Shown: one piece after another, positions 7,850-16,030 of the stretch | How the letters are laid out: each line of letters starts with the position of its first letter | Position numbering within the stretch: position 1 is the stretch's first letter | From: Thioploca sp. | Lineage (GTDB): Bacteria > Pseudomonadota > Gammaproteobacteria > Beggiatoales > Beggiatoaceae | Direction of reading: 5' to 3' | Assembly: GCA_011371325.1 (NCBI GenBank) | Contig: DRQV01000039.1 | Span: 1 to 22,174, forward strand | Length of the DNA stretch: 22,174 nucleotides | Translations under genes and position numbers: made by a program | The notes under the pieces: generated by a model | Database searches by the model: none | Told to the model about the DNA's origin: nothing | Seen by the model: only the letters and a program-made list of their open reading frames with translations

Positions 7850-9106
7850 ATGAATATAAATGCTAAATCACATGCTATTTTATGGATAACTGTAATATTT
7901 ACAATAACTGCTATTACCTGGGCCAATTATGCAATGTTAGATGAGGTAACTCGTGGGTTGGGAAAAATTATTCCTTCTCAACAAGTACAAGTTATTCAAA
8001 ATTTGGAAGGTGGCATAGTTGCAGAAATTTTGGTCAAAGAAGGAGAAGTTGTAGAACAAGGACAAGTATTATTACGGATTGATGACACTAGGTTTGCAGT
8101 ATCAGTACGAGAAAATCAGGTTACTTCAGTAACAATGGAAGCTAAAATTGCTCGTTTAACTGCGGAATCTAAAGGTAAATTATTTAAATTATCTCATAAA
8201 TTAGCTAAACAGGAAATTTATTTAAATGAACTAGCTTTAGCTAAATTACGCCAACAGAAATTACAAGCTAATATTGATATATTAATTCAGCAAAAAAATC
8301 AGAAGCAATATGAGATTAAAGAATTAAAAGCTAAACAACAGCAAATTCAACATAGTTATGATTTGGCTCAACAAGAATTAAAAATTGTCAAACCTTTAGT
8401 AAAAAAAGGTATTATCTCAAAAGTTGATTTATTGCGTTTACAACGAGAAATAAGTGATTTAAAAGTGAAATTTGATGGAATTAAATTACGAATTCCACGA
8501 ATTGAAGCGGAAATTGTTGAAGCAAAACGTAAAATAACGGAAATAAAAGTTACTTTTCGTACTAATGCTTTGACAGAACTTAATGATATTAAAGCGGAAC
8601 TATTATTTATTTCTGAATCAAAATTAACTCTTGAAGATCGAGTAACTCGTACTGCAGTCCGTTCTCCAGTGAAAGGAACGGTCAAACAAATCAAAATTAA
8701 TACCATCGGTGGAATAGTACAACCAGGTATGGATTTAATGGAAATAGTTCCTTTGGAAGACTACTTGCTAATTGAAGCTAAAATCCGTCCTTCTGATATT
8801 GCATTTTTGCATCCTGGTCAAACTGCAATGATAAAGTTTACTGCTTATGATTTTTCTATTTTTGGAGGATTACAGGCGGTTCTTCAACATATTAGTGCAG
8901 ATAGTATTGTAAACAAACAGGGAGAAGCATTTTTTCTAATCAGATTACGAACGACCAAAAGTTATTTAGGAACTGAAATTAAACCTTTACCAATTATAGC
9001 TGGAATGACTGTTGAAGTAGATATTTTAACTGGTAAAAAAAGTTTGTTATCTTATCTGTTGAAACCGATTAAAAAAGCCCAGCAACAGGCTTTACGAGAA
9101 CGCTAA
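7850..9106 (+). CDS. HlyD-family type I secretion membrane fusion protein
   Basis: Periplasmic adaptors of this family link an inner-membrane ABC exporter to a TolC-like outer-membrane channel. The 418-residue protein has one N-terminal membrane segment (about 9-28) and then the signature LDEVTRGLGKIIPS and VQVIQNLEGGIVAEI of the lipoyl half-motif. A long alpha-helical hairpin follows (about 90-255), then the second lipoyl half from RSPVKGTVKQIK (Arg271). The C-terminal beta-barrel ends in the typical GMTVEVDILTG and YLLKPI. The cytoplasmic N-terminus is only about 8 residues, shorter than the usual 20-40. The ATG at 7850 is the first after an in-frame TAA at 7841-7843, so a longer protein would need a frameshift. 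Neither an ABC ATPase nor an outer-membrane partner is in view: the next gene is convergent. No clear ribosome binding site. Confidence 0.93.
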   Translation: MNINAKSHAILWITVIFTITAITWANYAMLDEVTRGLGKIIPSQQVQVIQNLEGGIVAEILVKEGEVVEQGQVLLRIDDTRFAVSVRENQVTSVTMEAKIARLTAESKGKLFKLSHKLAKQEIYLNELALAKLRQQKLQANIDILIQQKNQKQYEIKELKAKQQQIQHSYDLAQQELKIVKPLVKKGIISKVDLLRLQREISDLKVKFDGIKLRIPRIEAEIVEAKRKITEIKVTFRTNALTELNDIKAELLFISESKLTLEDRVTRTAVRSPVKGTVKQIKINTIGGIVQPGMDLMEIVPLEDYLLIEAKIRPSDIAFLHPGQTAMIKFTAYDFSIFGGLQAVLQHISADSIVNKQGEAFFLIRLRTTKSYLGTEIKPLPIIAGMTVEVDILTGKKSLLSYLLKPIKKAQQQALRER

Positions 9107-9190
9107 TCTTAAATTATTGAAACTAATTAATATTCAAACAGTTTTATATATTCAGAGATAATTAGAAAAAATATTTCAAGTTTTTATATC

Positions 9191-11086
9191 TTAACCGCCA
9201 CATTCATCAATTTGAATATTATCAAGTGGCATTTGCTGTTGTTTACCCATCTGATGAGAAAATATCGGAATATAACTTAAAATATTTTTAACATAATTGT
9301 GTGAAGGAATCAATTCAATCCAAATATCTGTTGGTAAACAAGCATATTTTTTAAGCCAATATTTAACAGTATTAATTCCAACATCATAAGCAGCAAAAGC
9401 TAGTAATTGATTATTGTCAAATTCATTTAATAGTTTTCTAAAATAAGCTGTACCTAAAGCAATATTGATATCTGGTAAAAATAAGTCTTCAATATTATGT
9501 AAATTTATATTTTGTTTAATTGCCATATCTTTAGCATCTTTAAGTTTTAACTGCATTAAACCTAACCTGCCATCAGTGAAATGAGCATCAGTTTGAAATT
9601 TACTTTCTGCTAAAATTATCGCATAAATTATTGAATGTTCAATTGATTGAATATTAGATTGAGATATTATTACATCATAAAATGGTATAGGAAAAGCTAT
9701 ATTCAAATCATTACTATGTTTAATCGTATTGAGAATAATAATAGATCGATCATACCAACCCCATTTATTGGCCAAAACTGCTGCTATTTTTAATTCAGTT
9801 TGGTTTAAATTTGGTAATACAGCTTGCCACTCATCTCTAGCTAAAGCTGTTTGACCTAAAAAATACAGTTCCCTAGTCCGGATTAAACCGGGATTTTCAA
9901 CTATTAATTGTTCTTCAACTTCTGAGGTAAATTTTAATTGTTGAGATTGAAAATTATAAGGTTTACCAATTCTATCAGCAGCTAAAAAACCATAATAATT
10001 TCTAAACTTAGATAGTTTTTCAAATATTACTTCAGCCTTATTATTTCGCCCAGTTTCTTCTAAAGTTCTTGCTAACCAATATTGCCATTGAATTTGCTGT
10101 TGTAAATTTGGAGATAAAGAACGGATAATTTTTTTTACCATATGCCAATCTTGTTTATATAAAGCAATTTGTAAGCGTTGATGGTTTATCTCTTGACTAT
10201 TATTTTCCCCAATTTCAGTAAGCCAAACTATAGCCGCTGATAGATGTTGTTTGATTCCCTCTAATGCGATATGATGTAATAATTCATTATTATCTTTGGT
10301 TTGAAAGGAATAGTAGCGTTTAAAATTATTTTTCCAATAATTATAAGCAGTATTAGCATCTTGACGTGCTAAACGATATAAACCATATAATATTATTTCA
10401 CGAGCTAAAGCAGTATCAGGATATTTAAAATTTTTTAATCCAATAGCTGGTCTTTTATGGATATTTTGCCAACGTGCCAATAGCAATTGATCAGTTTTTG
10501 GTAAATCCTTAGCAATTTTTCTGGCCAATTGTAGCTCACCTTCTTGCATAGCCAGGCGTACCCTTCGCCAGCGTAATTTAAGTGAAATAAGCTTTTTTTT
10601 ATATAGATATTTAAATGCAGAATTGCAAAAACTATGTTGAGATTTACCAACCAACCATAAACTCTTAGCTTCTGATTCTAAACCTTCCAAATTCGCATTT
10701 ACTTTTAGATAAGCTTTTAGAAAATAACAACGTAAAGCAACATCAGTTTGTGGAACATAAGCAACTAGATAAGTTTTATCATCTCGTCTTTGAGCTAATT
10801 TACTAAGCCATTTATGACGCAAGGATTTAGCGATAGGACTATTTGGATATTTTTCTAAAAATGCTAAAATATTTTGATTATTACCGGTCGTTAAACGGGA
10901 TTTAAGATAAAAATAACGCAAGTAATGAGCAATCGGATAACCTTGTAATTCCGTTAATTTTTGTTCAAATTTTTTTAAATCATTGTTTAATAAAGCTCTA
11001 TTAGCAGCCAAAAACTGCCAACGCTGTTCCACATTTACAGCTTGAACAGTAGTTGTAAATAATAATAAAATAAAAACAGTCTTCAT
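9191..11086 (-). CDS. slt: Soluble lytic murein transglycosylase (Slt70 type)
   Basis: This enzyme cleaves the MurNAc-GlcNAc bond of peptidoglycan, leaving a 1,6-anhydro end, in the periplasm. Its 631 residues match Slt70. A signal peptide MKTVFILLLFTTTVQA, probably cleaved after Ala16, precedes a long alpha-helical superhelix (about 20-450). The goose-lysozyme-like SLT domain follows (about 480-590). The catalytic glutamate is Glu494 in LAESKF, followed by GRLGLMQL and AAYDVGINTVKYWL, which fill the places of the usual GLMQ and AAYNAG motifs. The latter is somewhat divergent (DVGI for NAGP). The start codon overlaps the trmJ stop by 4 nt (ATGA), so the two are an operon with probable translational coupling; trmJ is upstream. 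The 84 nt between this gene and the convergent HlyD gene show no convincing terminator hairpin. Confidence 0.94.
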   Translation of the reverse strand: MKTVFILLLFTTTVQAVNVEQRWQFLAANRALLNNDLKKFEQKLTELQGYPIAHYLRYFYLKSRLTTGNNQNILAFLEKYPNSPIAKSLRHKWLSKLAQRRDDKTYLVAYVPQTDVALRCYFLKAYLKVNANLEGLESEAKSLWLVGKSQHSFCNSAFKYLYKKKLISLKLRWRRVRLAMQEGELQLARKIAKDLPKTDQLLLARWQNIHKRPAIGLKNFKYPDTALAREIILYGLYRLARQDANTAYNYWKNNFKRYYSFQTKDNNELLHHIALEGIKQHLSAAIVWLTEIGENNSQEINHQRLQIALYKQDWHMVKKIIRSLSPNLQQQIQWQYWLARTLEETGRNNKAEVIFEKLSKFRNYYGFLAADRIGKPYNFQSQQLKFTSEVEEQLIVENPGLIRTRELYFLGQTALARDEWQAVLPNLNQTELKIAAVLANKWGWYDRSIIILNTIKHSNDLNIAFPIPFYDVIISQSNIQSIEHSIIYAIILAESKFQTDAHFTDGRLGLMQLKLKDAKDMAIKQNINLHNIEDLFLPDINIALGTAYFRKLLNEFDNNQLLAFAAYDVGINTVKYWLKKYACLPTDIWIELIPSHNYVKNILSYIPIFSHQMGKQQQMPLDNIQIDECGG

Positions 11087-11796
11087 TTTTCTTGAGTAGC
11101 AGTTAAAATCCCTCGCAAAATATTAACTTCAGAATCAATAAGTTGAGTTCTATTAAATAGACGTCGTAAACGCCGCATTAATAATCTAGGATGGTTTGGG
11201 TTTAAGAACTTAATATCAATTAAAGTTTCTTCAAGATGTTTATATAATCGTTCCATATTTTCAACTGAAGCTGGTGATGGTAATGCAGAATCAAACTTGG
11301 TATTTTTTAATTTTTCCATCCGTAATTCATAAGCAATCACTTGAACTGCAGCCGCCACATTTAATGAGCTAAAATTTGCATCAGAGGGAATCTGCACTAA
11401 ATAATTACAATATTCTAATTCCTGATTAGTTAATCCAGAATTCTCTCGGCCAAAAACTATAGCAACAGGAGCTTGTATCGGCAATGCTTGTTCTGCACAA
11501 GTTCTAGGAGTTAAAACTGGCCAAGAAATTTCTCTTTGTCTAGCACTAGCCCCAAATACCAGATGGAAATCTTGTAAACTTTCTTCATAGGAATCAAAAA
11601 TTTGGGCATTAAACAAAATATCATCAGCCCCACAAGCACGAGCAGTAGCCTCAGCATTTGGAAATTGTTTTGGTCGTACCAATCGCATTTGTGTCAATCC
11701 CATAGTTTTCATTGCACGTGCCGAAGCTCCAATGTTACCTGGATGGGTTATGCCAACTAAAATAATGTGGATATTATCAAGTGTATTATTAGCCAT
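11083..11796 (-). CDS. trmJ: tRNA (cytidine/uridine-32-2'-O)-methyltransferase TrmJ
   Basis: TrmJ transfers a methyl group from S-adenosylmethionine to the 2'-hydroxyl of nucleotide 32 in the anticodon loop of several tRNAs. The 237 residues carry all motifs of the SPOUT (trefoil knot) family: HPGNIGASARAMKTMGL near the N-terminus, VFGRENSGLTNQEL in the middle, and the knot sequence IPSDANFSSLNVAAAVQVIAY. A C-terminal helical extension is typical for the TrmJ branch, and the length is close to the E. coli enzyme. It is first in a two-gene unit with slt. No Shine-Dalgarno is visible before the ATG at 11796. A tRNA gene lies about 220 nt away on the other strand, probably by coincidence. Confidence 0.95.
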   Translation of the reverse strand: MANNTLDNIHIILVGITHPGNIGASARAMKTMGLTQMRLVRPKQFPNAEATARACGADDILFNAQIFDSYEESLQDFHLVFGASARQREISWPVLTPRTCAEQALPIQAPVAIVFGRENSGLTNQELEYCNYLVQIPSDANFSSLNVAAAVQVIAYELRMEKLKNTKFDSALPSPASVENMERLYKHLEETLIDIKFLNPNHPRLLMRRLRRLFNRTQLIDSEVNILRGILTATQEK

Positions 11797-11970
11797 TACT
11801 ATTTACATATACTAGTATTATTAAGTTTAATATTATAATTAAATTATCAATGGCATTATAGCATTTAATAGAAATATTAGCTCAACAATTCTATATCCTA
11901 CAAGTTAATTTTAATAAAAAATATCCGTAAATAACTTTTATAATTACATTACAATTTTTTGAAAATACTC

Positions 11971-11999
11971 TTGACATTAATTGAAAGATTATTTATACT
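11971..11999 (+). promoter_or_regulatory. Sigma-70 promoter of the tRNA-Asn gene
   Basis: TTGACA at 11971-11976 and TATACT at 11994-11999 are separated by exactly 17 nt. The mature tRNA 5' end is 15 nt after the -10, leaving a leader of about 8 nt for RNase P to remove. This is the clearest promoter in the window. The discriminator is not GC-rich, unlike many stringently controlled tRNA promoters. Confidence 0.88.
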
Positions 12000-12014
12000 A
12001 CGTAAGTATGATAT

Positions 12015-12090
12015 TCCTCGGTAGCTCAGTCGGTAGAGCAGTTGGCTGTTAACCAATTGGTCGGCGGTTCGAGTCCGTCCCGGGGAGCCA
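12015..12090 (+). tRNA. tRNA-Asn (anticodon GTT)
   Basis: The 76-nt sequence folds into a full cloverleaf. The acceptor stem is TCCTCGG with CCGGGGA (one T-G pair), the D-arm GCTC/GAGC, and the anticodon stem GTTGG/CCAAT around loop CTGTTAA with anticodon GTT. The T-arm is GGCGG/CCGTC around TTCGAGT. The discriminator is G12087 and CCA is encoded at 12088-12090. It is a single gene, not part of a tRNA cluster, with its own promoter upstream and a hairpin directly downstream. Confidence 0.98.
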
Positions 12091-12103
12091 AATTTTTTAG
12101 GAG

Positions 12104-12129
12104 AGCCTGTTAATGGTACAGGCTTATTT
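12104..12129 (+). terminator. Probable terminator hairpin of the tRNA-Asn gene
   Basis: AGCCTGT at 12104-12110 pairs perfectly with ACAGGCT at 12118-12124 around a 7-nt loop, followed by TATTT. The T-run is short, so efficiency may be moderate. The last base of the right arm is the first base of the stop codon (12124-12126) of the convergent PP2C gene. Confidence 0.65.
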
Positions 12130-12936
12130 CAAAAATAAACTTATAAACCTGTTGAACCAATTTATACTGGGTTTTGCAATTATTTCTAGTGGGCGAATCA
12201 GAATTAGCGAGATATTATCATTGCCACCTTTGCTATTTGCGGCTGCTACTAATGACGTAGCTGCTTGTTCTAGTGTATCAGAAGTTTGAATTATACTGTT
12301 TATATGTTTATCTTCCAACATGTCATTTAGACCATCAGAACATAATAAATAAATATCTTGGGTTAATATCGACAATTCCTGAATTTCAACATTAACTTCT
12401 TGAGATACTCCTAAAGCTCTAGTAACTAAATTTCTATTAGGTGAATGACGAGCTTGTTCCGAAGTATAAAAACCGCAATCAATTAACTCTTGTAAGACTG
12501 AATGGTCTTTGGTTACCTGTTGTAAGTTATTTTTACGGATTCTATATAAGCGTGAATCTCCAACATGAGCAATGCTAACACAGTTATTATGAAATAAAGT
12601 GGCAACTACAGTAGTTCCCATACCCTGATATTCTGAGTTTTTTTCAGCAGATTCATAAATAACTTGATTGGCCTTTAATACTGCTTGTTCAAGTCGAACT
12701 GTATTAGGATGATAACGATGGTTAGTTTGGCGTTCAATATTAGATTTGGCTGGAGTTTTCATATAATTCATTATCGTTGAAACTGCTATTTCACTTGCTA
12801 TTTCACCAGCTTGATAACCACCCATCCCATCTGCTAATATAGCTAATCCTATTTTTTTGTCACCAGCAATACAGTCCTCATTATGTTTACGGATTCGACC
12901 AGTATCTGTACAGTAAATCATTTCTATGATCATCAT
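12124..12936 (-). CDS. PP2C-family protein serine/threonine phosphatase
   Basis: PP2C enzymes remove phosphate from Ser/Thr with two metal ions; in bacteria they usually reverse the action of a neighbouring Hanks-type kinase. The 270-residue protein shows the full motif set: RKHNEDC (Asn19-Glu20-Asp21), LADGMGG with metal-binding Asp36, GMGTTVVATLF, VGDSRLYRI, TKDHS, LVTRALGV, CSDGLNDML with Asp201, and GGNDNISLI with Asp240. After the catalytic domain a short hydrophobic, amphipathic tail (INWFNRFISLFLK) could touch the membrane. The ATG at 12936 overlaps the stop of the kinase gene by 4 nt and has a strong ribosome binding site; a second ATG directly follows (12933-12931), so the start is uncertain by one residue. 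It should act on the same substrates as, or on, the upstream kinase. Confidence 0.95.
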   Translation of the reverse strand: MMIIEMIYCTDTGRIRKHNEDCIAGDKKIGLAILADGMGGYQAGEIASEIAVSTIMNYMKTPAKSNIERQTNHRYHPNTVRLEQAVLKANQVIYESAEKNSEYQGMGTTVVATLFHNNCVSIAHVGDSRLYRIRKNNLQQVTKDHSVLQELIDCGFYTSEQARHSPNRNLVTRALGVSQEVNVEIQELSILTQDIYLLCSDGLNDMLEDKHINSIIQTSDTLEQAATSLVAAANSKGGNDNISLILIRPLEIIAKPSINWFNRFISLFLK

Positions 12937-15443
12937 TTTATACCCTCTTCAAACTTATGACAATCACGTAATGCAATTGCAAACTGAGTACCACTTTGAT
13001 AACGATATTTAATTTCTTTATTTAGGGCAGTATTTACTATCTGTTTAATACAATCGGGAAGTTTTGGACATATTTCACTAATATCTGTATGAGGTTCATT
13101 GGCGATTTTAAACATTAAAGTTGTCAACGATTCGCTTTCAAATGGTAATGATCCAGATAAAAGTTGGTAAAACATTACCCCTAAAGAGAATAAGTCACTA
13201 CGCCCATCTAATTGTTTAGCTGCTAATTGTTCTGGTGACATATAAGAAGGAGTACCTAAAATAATGCCAGTTCTAGTTCGATTAGTATCAGTAATGCGTG
13301 CTATGCCAAAATCAGTGATTTTAATTTTATTAGTTGCTGGGTTGTACATGATATTAGCTGGTTTAATGTCACGATGTATTACACCATGACTATGTGCATA
13401 ATCTAAAGCTTCTGCCATCAAAATAACTATATCAATTACAGTAGCAATTGGTAGTAAATTACCCGTTTGAGTATAAGGTAGCAAAGTTCCACCTTTAAAA
13501 AATTCCATAGAAATATAGGCTAAATTTTGCTCTTCACCAGCATCATAAATTGACACGATATTAGGATGTTTCAAACGTCCTGCGGCAGAAGCTTCCTGAA
13601 AAAAACGTACTGTCGCTTCTGGCAATTGTTCAGTTCCAAATTCTTGAGATAATGACAAAGTTTTAATCGCTACCAAACGATTAAGTTTAGCATCTCTACC
13701 TAGATATACCGTACCCATTGCTCCTTTACCCAATGGTTTTTCTATTTGATAACGTCCTAAAATTGATCCACTTTCTTCCAATCGCCAATTATTTAAACTT
13801 TTTCTTGACAGTTTTTTTAAATTAACTAACCGTTGTGTAATATCGCGAAAATCTGGTTTTTTAGTATCTATGTAACGGTATACTACACTTGCTTGGCGAA
13901 ACTTGCGTTTACGTTCATAATCTAATGCTAAATTATATAATAAACAAACTATTGATTCATTAGCTGGACATAAACAAAATTTTTCAAAAGCTAAATCTAA
14001 ATGCCCTTGACCTTGAAATGCTAGTCCTAATAAACGGTTACTTTCCACCGCATCTGGTAATAATCTAAATACATCTTGATAATTTACTACCCAACGTTTT
14101 AATTGTAAAACTATATGTCCAATTAAAACTAAGATAATCAATAGCATCAATTGTACCAATAATCCATTGCTGAGTAAGATAAAATATAATACACTTAATG
14201 TTATCATTAAACAAATGCTTACAATAATGCTAGTACGCCATTTTAAATAATTCCATAAAAAACCCAGATATACAAGAAGAATAATAAATATACTGCTTTG
14301 TAACCACATAGCCCAATCTGGGATTTTAATGAAATTTTGATTTAATAAACTAACCAAAGTATTAGCTACAATTAGAGTTGATGATTTATCAGGATAAGTT
14401 TCTGAATCTGACATAGTTCCTAGCAATATTATTTTATATTTAATCGCTGAAATTTTACCATTTAATATTTCCGTAATTGAATAAATCGGTAATTTTGGAT
14501 AAGAAAAAGGTCGTATTTGTAATCTATGATCAGTATTAATTCGCAGTTTTCCTAAACGTATTCCTTTACCTAGTTGGACTTCAATATTATCCAAATTTTG
14601 AGCTGCTAAGAGTAAGGCTAAAGAGGGTATATAGCTATCTTTATATTTTATCACTAAAGGTATATCATGCGAGTCAGAATTACTAGTATAACCTATTCCA
14701 GTAACATTATTGCTAAATTTAGCTAATGGTAACTTTGCAGTTATTCCCATTTTAAGATTTGTATCATTATTATCAAATGACTCTCTGATATTAGTTAAAC
14801 TATGCTTTTGTAAATAAGTTGGTAAATTAGATATTAAGCCATTATTAGATTCATTTAATGTAACTGGCATACCTAGCATAATTTTATTGGTTTGCTTAAA
14901 ACTATTAAGTAACTGTTGTTCAATATTTAAAGCTGTATTAGCTGCCCGCAATTTTTGTTCAAATTCTGGTAAAGTTAATAAACTATTTTGAAAAATATCA
15001 TAAAACTGATTGATTAATCTTTTATCTTTAGTGTAACGGGTTTTAATTTGTTTAAGTTGTTGTAATAGATTACTTAATTGTTCAATCTTTGATAGATTAA
15101 ATGATTGTTGATAAAAATCTATTAATTGTTCAATATAAAATCGCTCAATATTTTGTGGTAATTTACTAAATGGTATATTAATTCCTATTGCTCTGCTATT
15201 AGCAGCTACCAAATTAATTACTTGCACTAAATCTGACCATGTTTTTGTCTGGTTTAGACTATTTTCCTCAACCATAATAATAGCAATATCTTCATTAGTT
15301 TTATATTTTTTAATACCTAAATCATAAACTAAATATTCTAGTGGTTGTAACATATTTAAATAGGAAATAAATAGTAAAATCATACTAATACATAGTACGA
15401 TAAACCAATTTTTATTCCAATTTTTTTCTAAAATTTTAAACAT
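12933..15443 (-). CDS. CHASE2-sensor transmembrane serine/threonine protein kinase
   Basis: This is an 836-residue membrane receptor kinase. TM1 lies at about 13-33. An extracytoplasmic CHASE2 sensor (about 34-370) starts with YDLGIKKYKTNEDIAIIMVE and contains a helical, Gln/Leu-rich stretch (about 95-190). Three membrane segments (about 375-395, 402-422, 423-445) lead into a TPR-like helical linker (about 457-540). The Hanks-type kinase domain (about 563-830) is C-terminal. It has LGKGAMGTVYLG, ATP-binding Lys594 in VAIK, the catalytic loop HRDIKPAN with Asp692, DFG from Asp711, and GTPSYMSPEQ, so it should be active. Unlike many bacterial Ser/Thr kinases, the sensor is N-terminal and the kinase last. 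It is followed by PP2C with a 4-nt overlap, making a reversible phosphorylation module. The CHASE2 ligand is unknown. No ribosome binding site is visible before the ATG at 15443. Confidence 0.94.
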   Translation of the reverse strand: MFKILEKNWNKNWFIVLCISMILLFISYLNMLQPLEYLVYDLGIKKYKTNEDIAIIMVEENSLNQTKTWSDLVQVINLVAANSRAIGINIPFSKLPQNIERFYIEQLIDFYQQSFNLSKIEQLSNLLQQLKQIKTRYTKDKRLINQFYDIFQNSLLTLPEFEQKLRAANTALNIEQQLLNSFKQTNKIMLGMPVTLNESNNGLISNLPTYLQKHSLTNIRESFDNNDTNLKMGITAKLPLAKFSNNVTGIGYTSNSDSHDIPLVIKYKDSYIPSLALLLAAQNLDNIEVQLGKGIRLGKLRINTDHRLQIRPFSYPKLPIYSITEILNGKISAIKYKIILLGTMSDSETYPDKSSTLIVANTLVSLLNQNFIKIPDWAMWLQSSIFIILLVYLGFLWNYLKWRTSIIVSICLMITLSVLYFILLSNGLLVQLMLLIILVLIGHIVLQLKRWVVNYQDVFRLLPDAVESNRLLGLAFQGQGHLDLAFEKFCLCPANESIVCLLYNLALDYERKRKFRQASVVYRYIDTKKPDFRDITQRLVNLKKLSRKSLNNWRLEESGSILGRYQIEKPLGKGAMGTVYLGRDAKLNRLVAIKTLSLSQEFGTEQLPEATVRFFQEASAAGRLKHPNIVSIYDAGEEQNLAYISMEFFKGGTLLPYTQTGNLLPIATVIDIVILMAEALDYAHSHGVIHRDIKPANIMYNPATNKIKITDFGIARITDTNRTRTGIILGTPSYMSPEQLAAKQLDGRSDLFSLGVMFYQLLSGSLPFESESLTTLMFKIANEPHTDISEICPKLPDCIKQIVNTALNKEIKYRYQSGTQFAIALRDCHKFEEGIK
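12943..12949 (-). promoter_or_regulatory. Strong Shine-Dalgarno for the PP2C gene, inside the kinase coding end
   Basis: The minus strand reads AAGAGGG, 6 nt before the ATG at 12936, within the last codons of the kinase gene. It supports this start and independent initiation at the ATGA overlap. It is the best ribosome binding site seen in front of an intact gene here; first genes of transcription units mostly lack one. Confidence 0.7.
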
Positions 15444-16030
15444 AATTAATAACTATTGAAATTTTAATAAAGATTTAAGATTAAATTAATACTAAATTCA
15501 GAGATAAATTTGAGTTGACAGGATATGAAAGAGATAATATTGGAGGATAGCATGATATATGCCAGAAGAAATTTTGGAATCATCATTGCTTAGCACTCAA
15601 GTTATACACTGGTCAAAGATGCTCTAGTGAAATGAATTGGGGAGCAACCAATTGATGTCTATTTGGGATTCTATTGTTAACAGTGATACTTTTGACAGGT
15701 AATGTTAATTCTAATGTGGATTGATTACTCAAATTACTTTATATATTATGGATATAATTTTATAAACAACTTGATATTCAACAAGCTATACGTGATGCTG
15801 GCTAAAAATTATTCGACTTCTAAAAGGTGATTGAAGTTTTATCGCCGAATTTATCCACATAAGCTGAATTTTGTAGTTTTGATATTTTCTAGTAAGTAGT
15901 GTTTCTTAATGACCAATTTAAATCCTAATAATTAAAAAATTAATATTTCATTTCTTAGAGTTCAACTTATTCCAAGACTTTAAATTATATGTTAAACTAA
16001 CTGCAAATTTTTTATCTCATTAGCAAAATT
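15444..16030. other. 587-nt intergenic region with possible gene remnant
   Basis: No open frame of useful length survives on either strand. About 15541-15700 looks less AT-rich than real intergenic DNA nearby. GGAGG at 15542-15546 stands 5 nt before ATG at 15552, which opens only 13 codons before TAG (15591-15593). Open fragments continue in several frames, for example about 45 codons ending near 15825. This pattern suggests a decayed gene or small mobile element, but I cannot name its family. The last 130 nt are plain AT-rich DNA that presumably holds the promoter of the cyclase gene; I see no convincing consensus. Confidence 0.35.

Noticed and set aside
7807..7866. Small frame MKKLDLCGKLTINIYEYKC overlapping the HlyD start, as a leader peptide
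   Set aside because: No ribosome binding site, out of frame with the next gene, and equally explained as chance or as a frameshifted N-terminus; kept only as a remark under the HlyD finding.
8368..8706. Minus-strand open frame of 112 codons inside the HlyD gene
   Set aside because: Antisense shadow of the coiled-coil region; no ribosome binding site or recognisable domain.
9107..9190. Bidirectional terminator between the convergent HlyD and slt genes
   Set aside because: No GC-containing stem with a flanking T-run could be found in this stretch.
12087..12130. tRNA-Asn 3' end as an integration (att) site
   Set aside because: No integrase, no direct repeat of the tRNA 3' end and no mobile-element genes within the window.
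15552..15593. 13-codon frame behind GGAGG as a real small gene
   Set aside because: Too short to support alone and followed by broken frames; treated as the start of a decayed gene.
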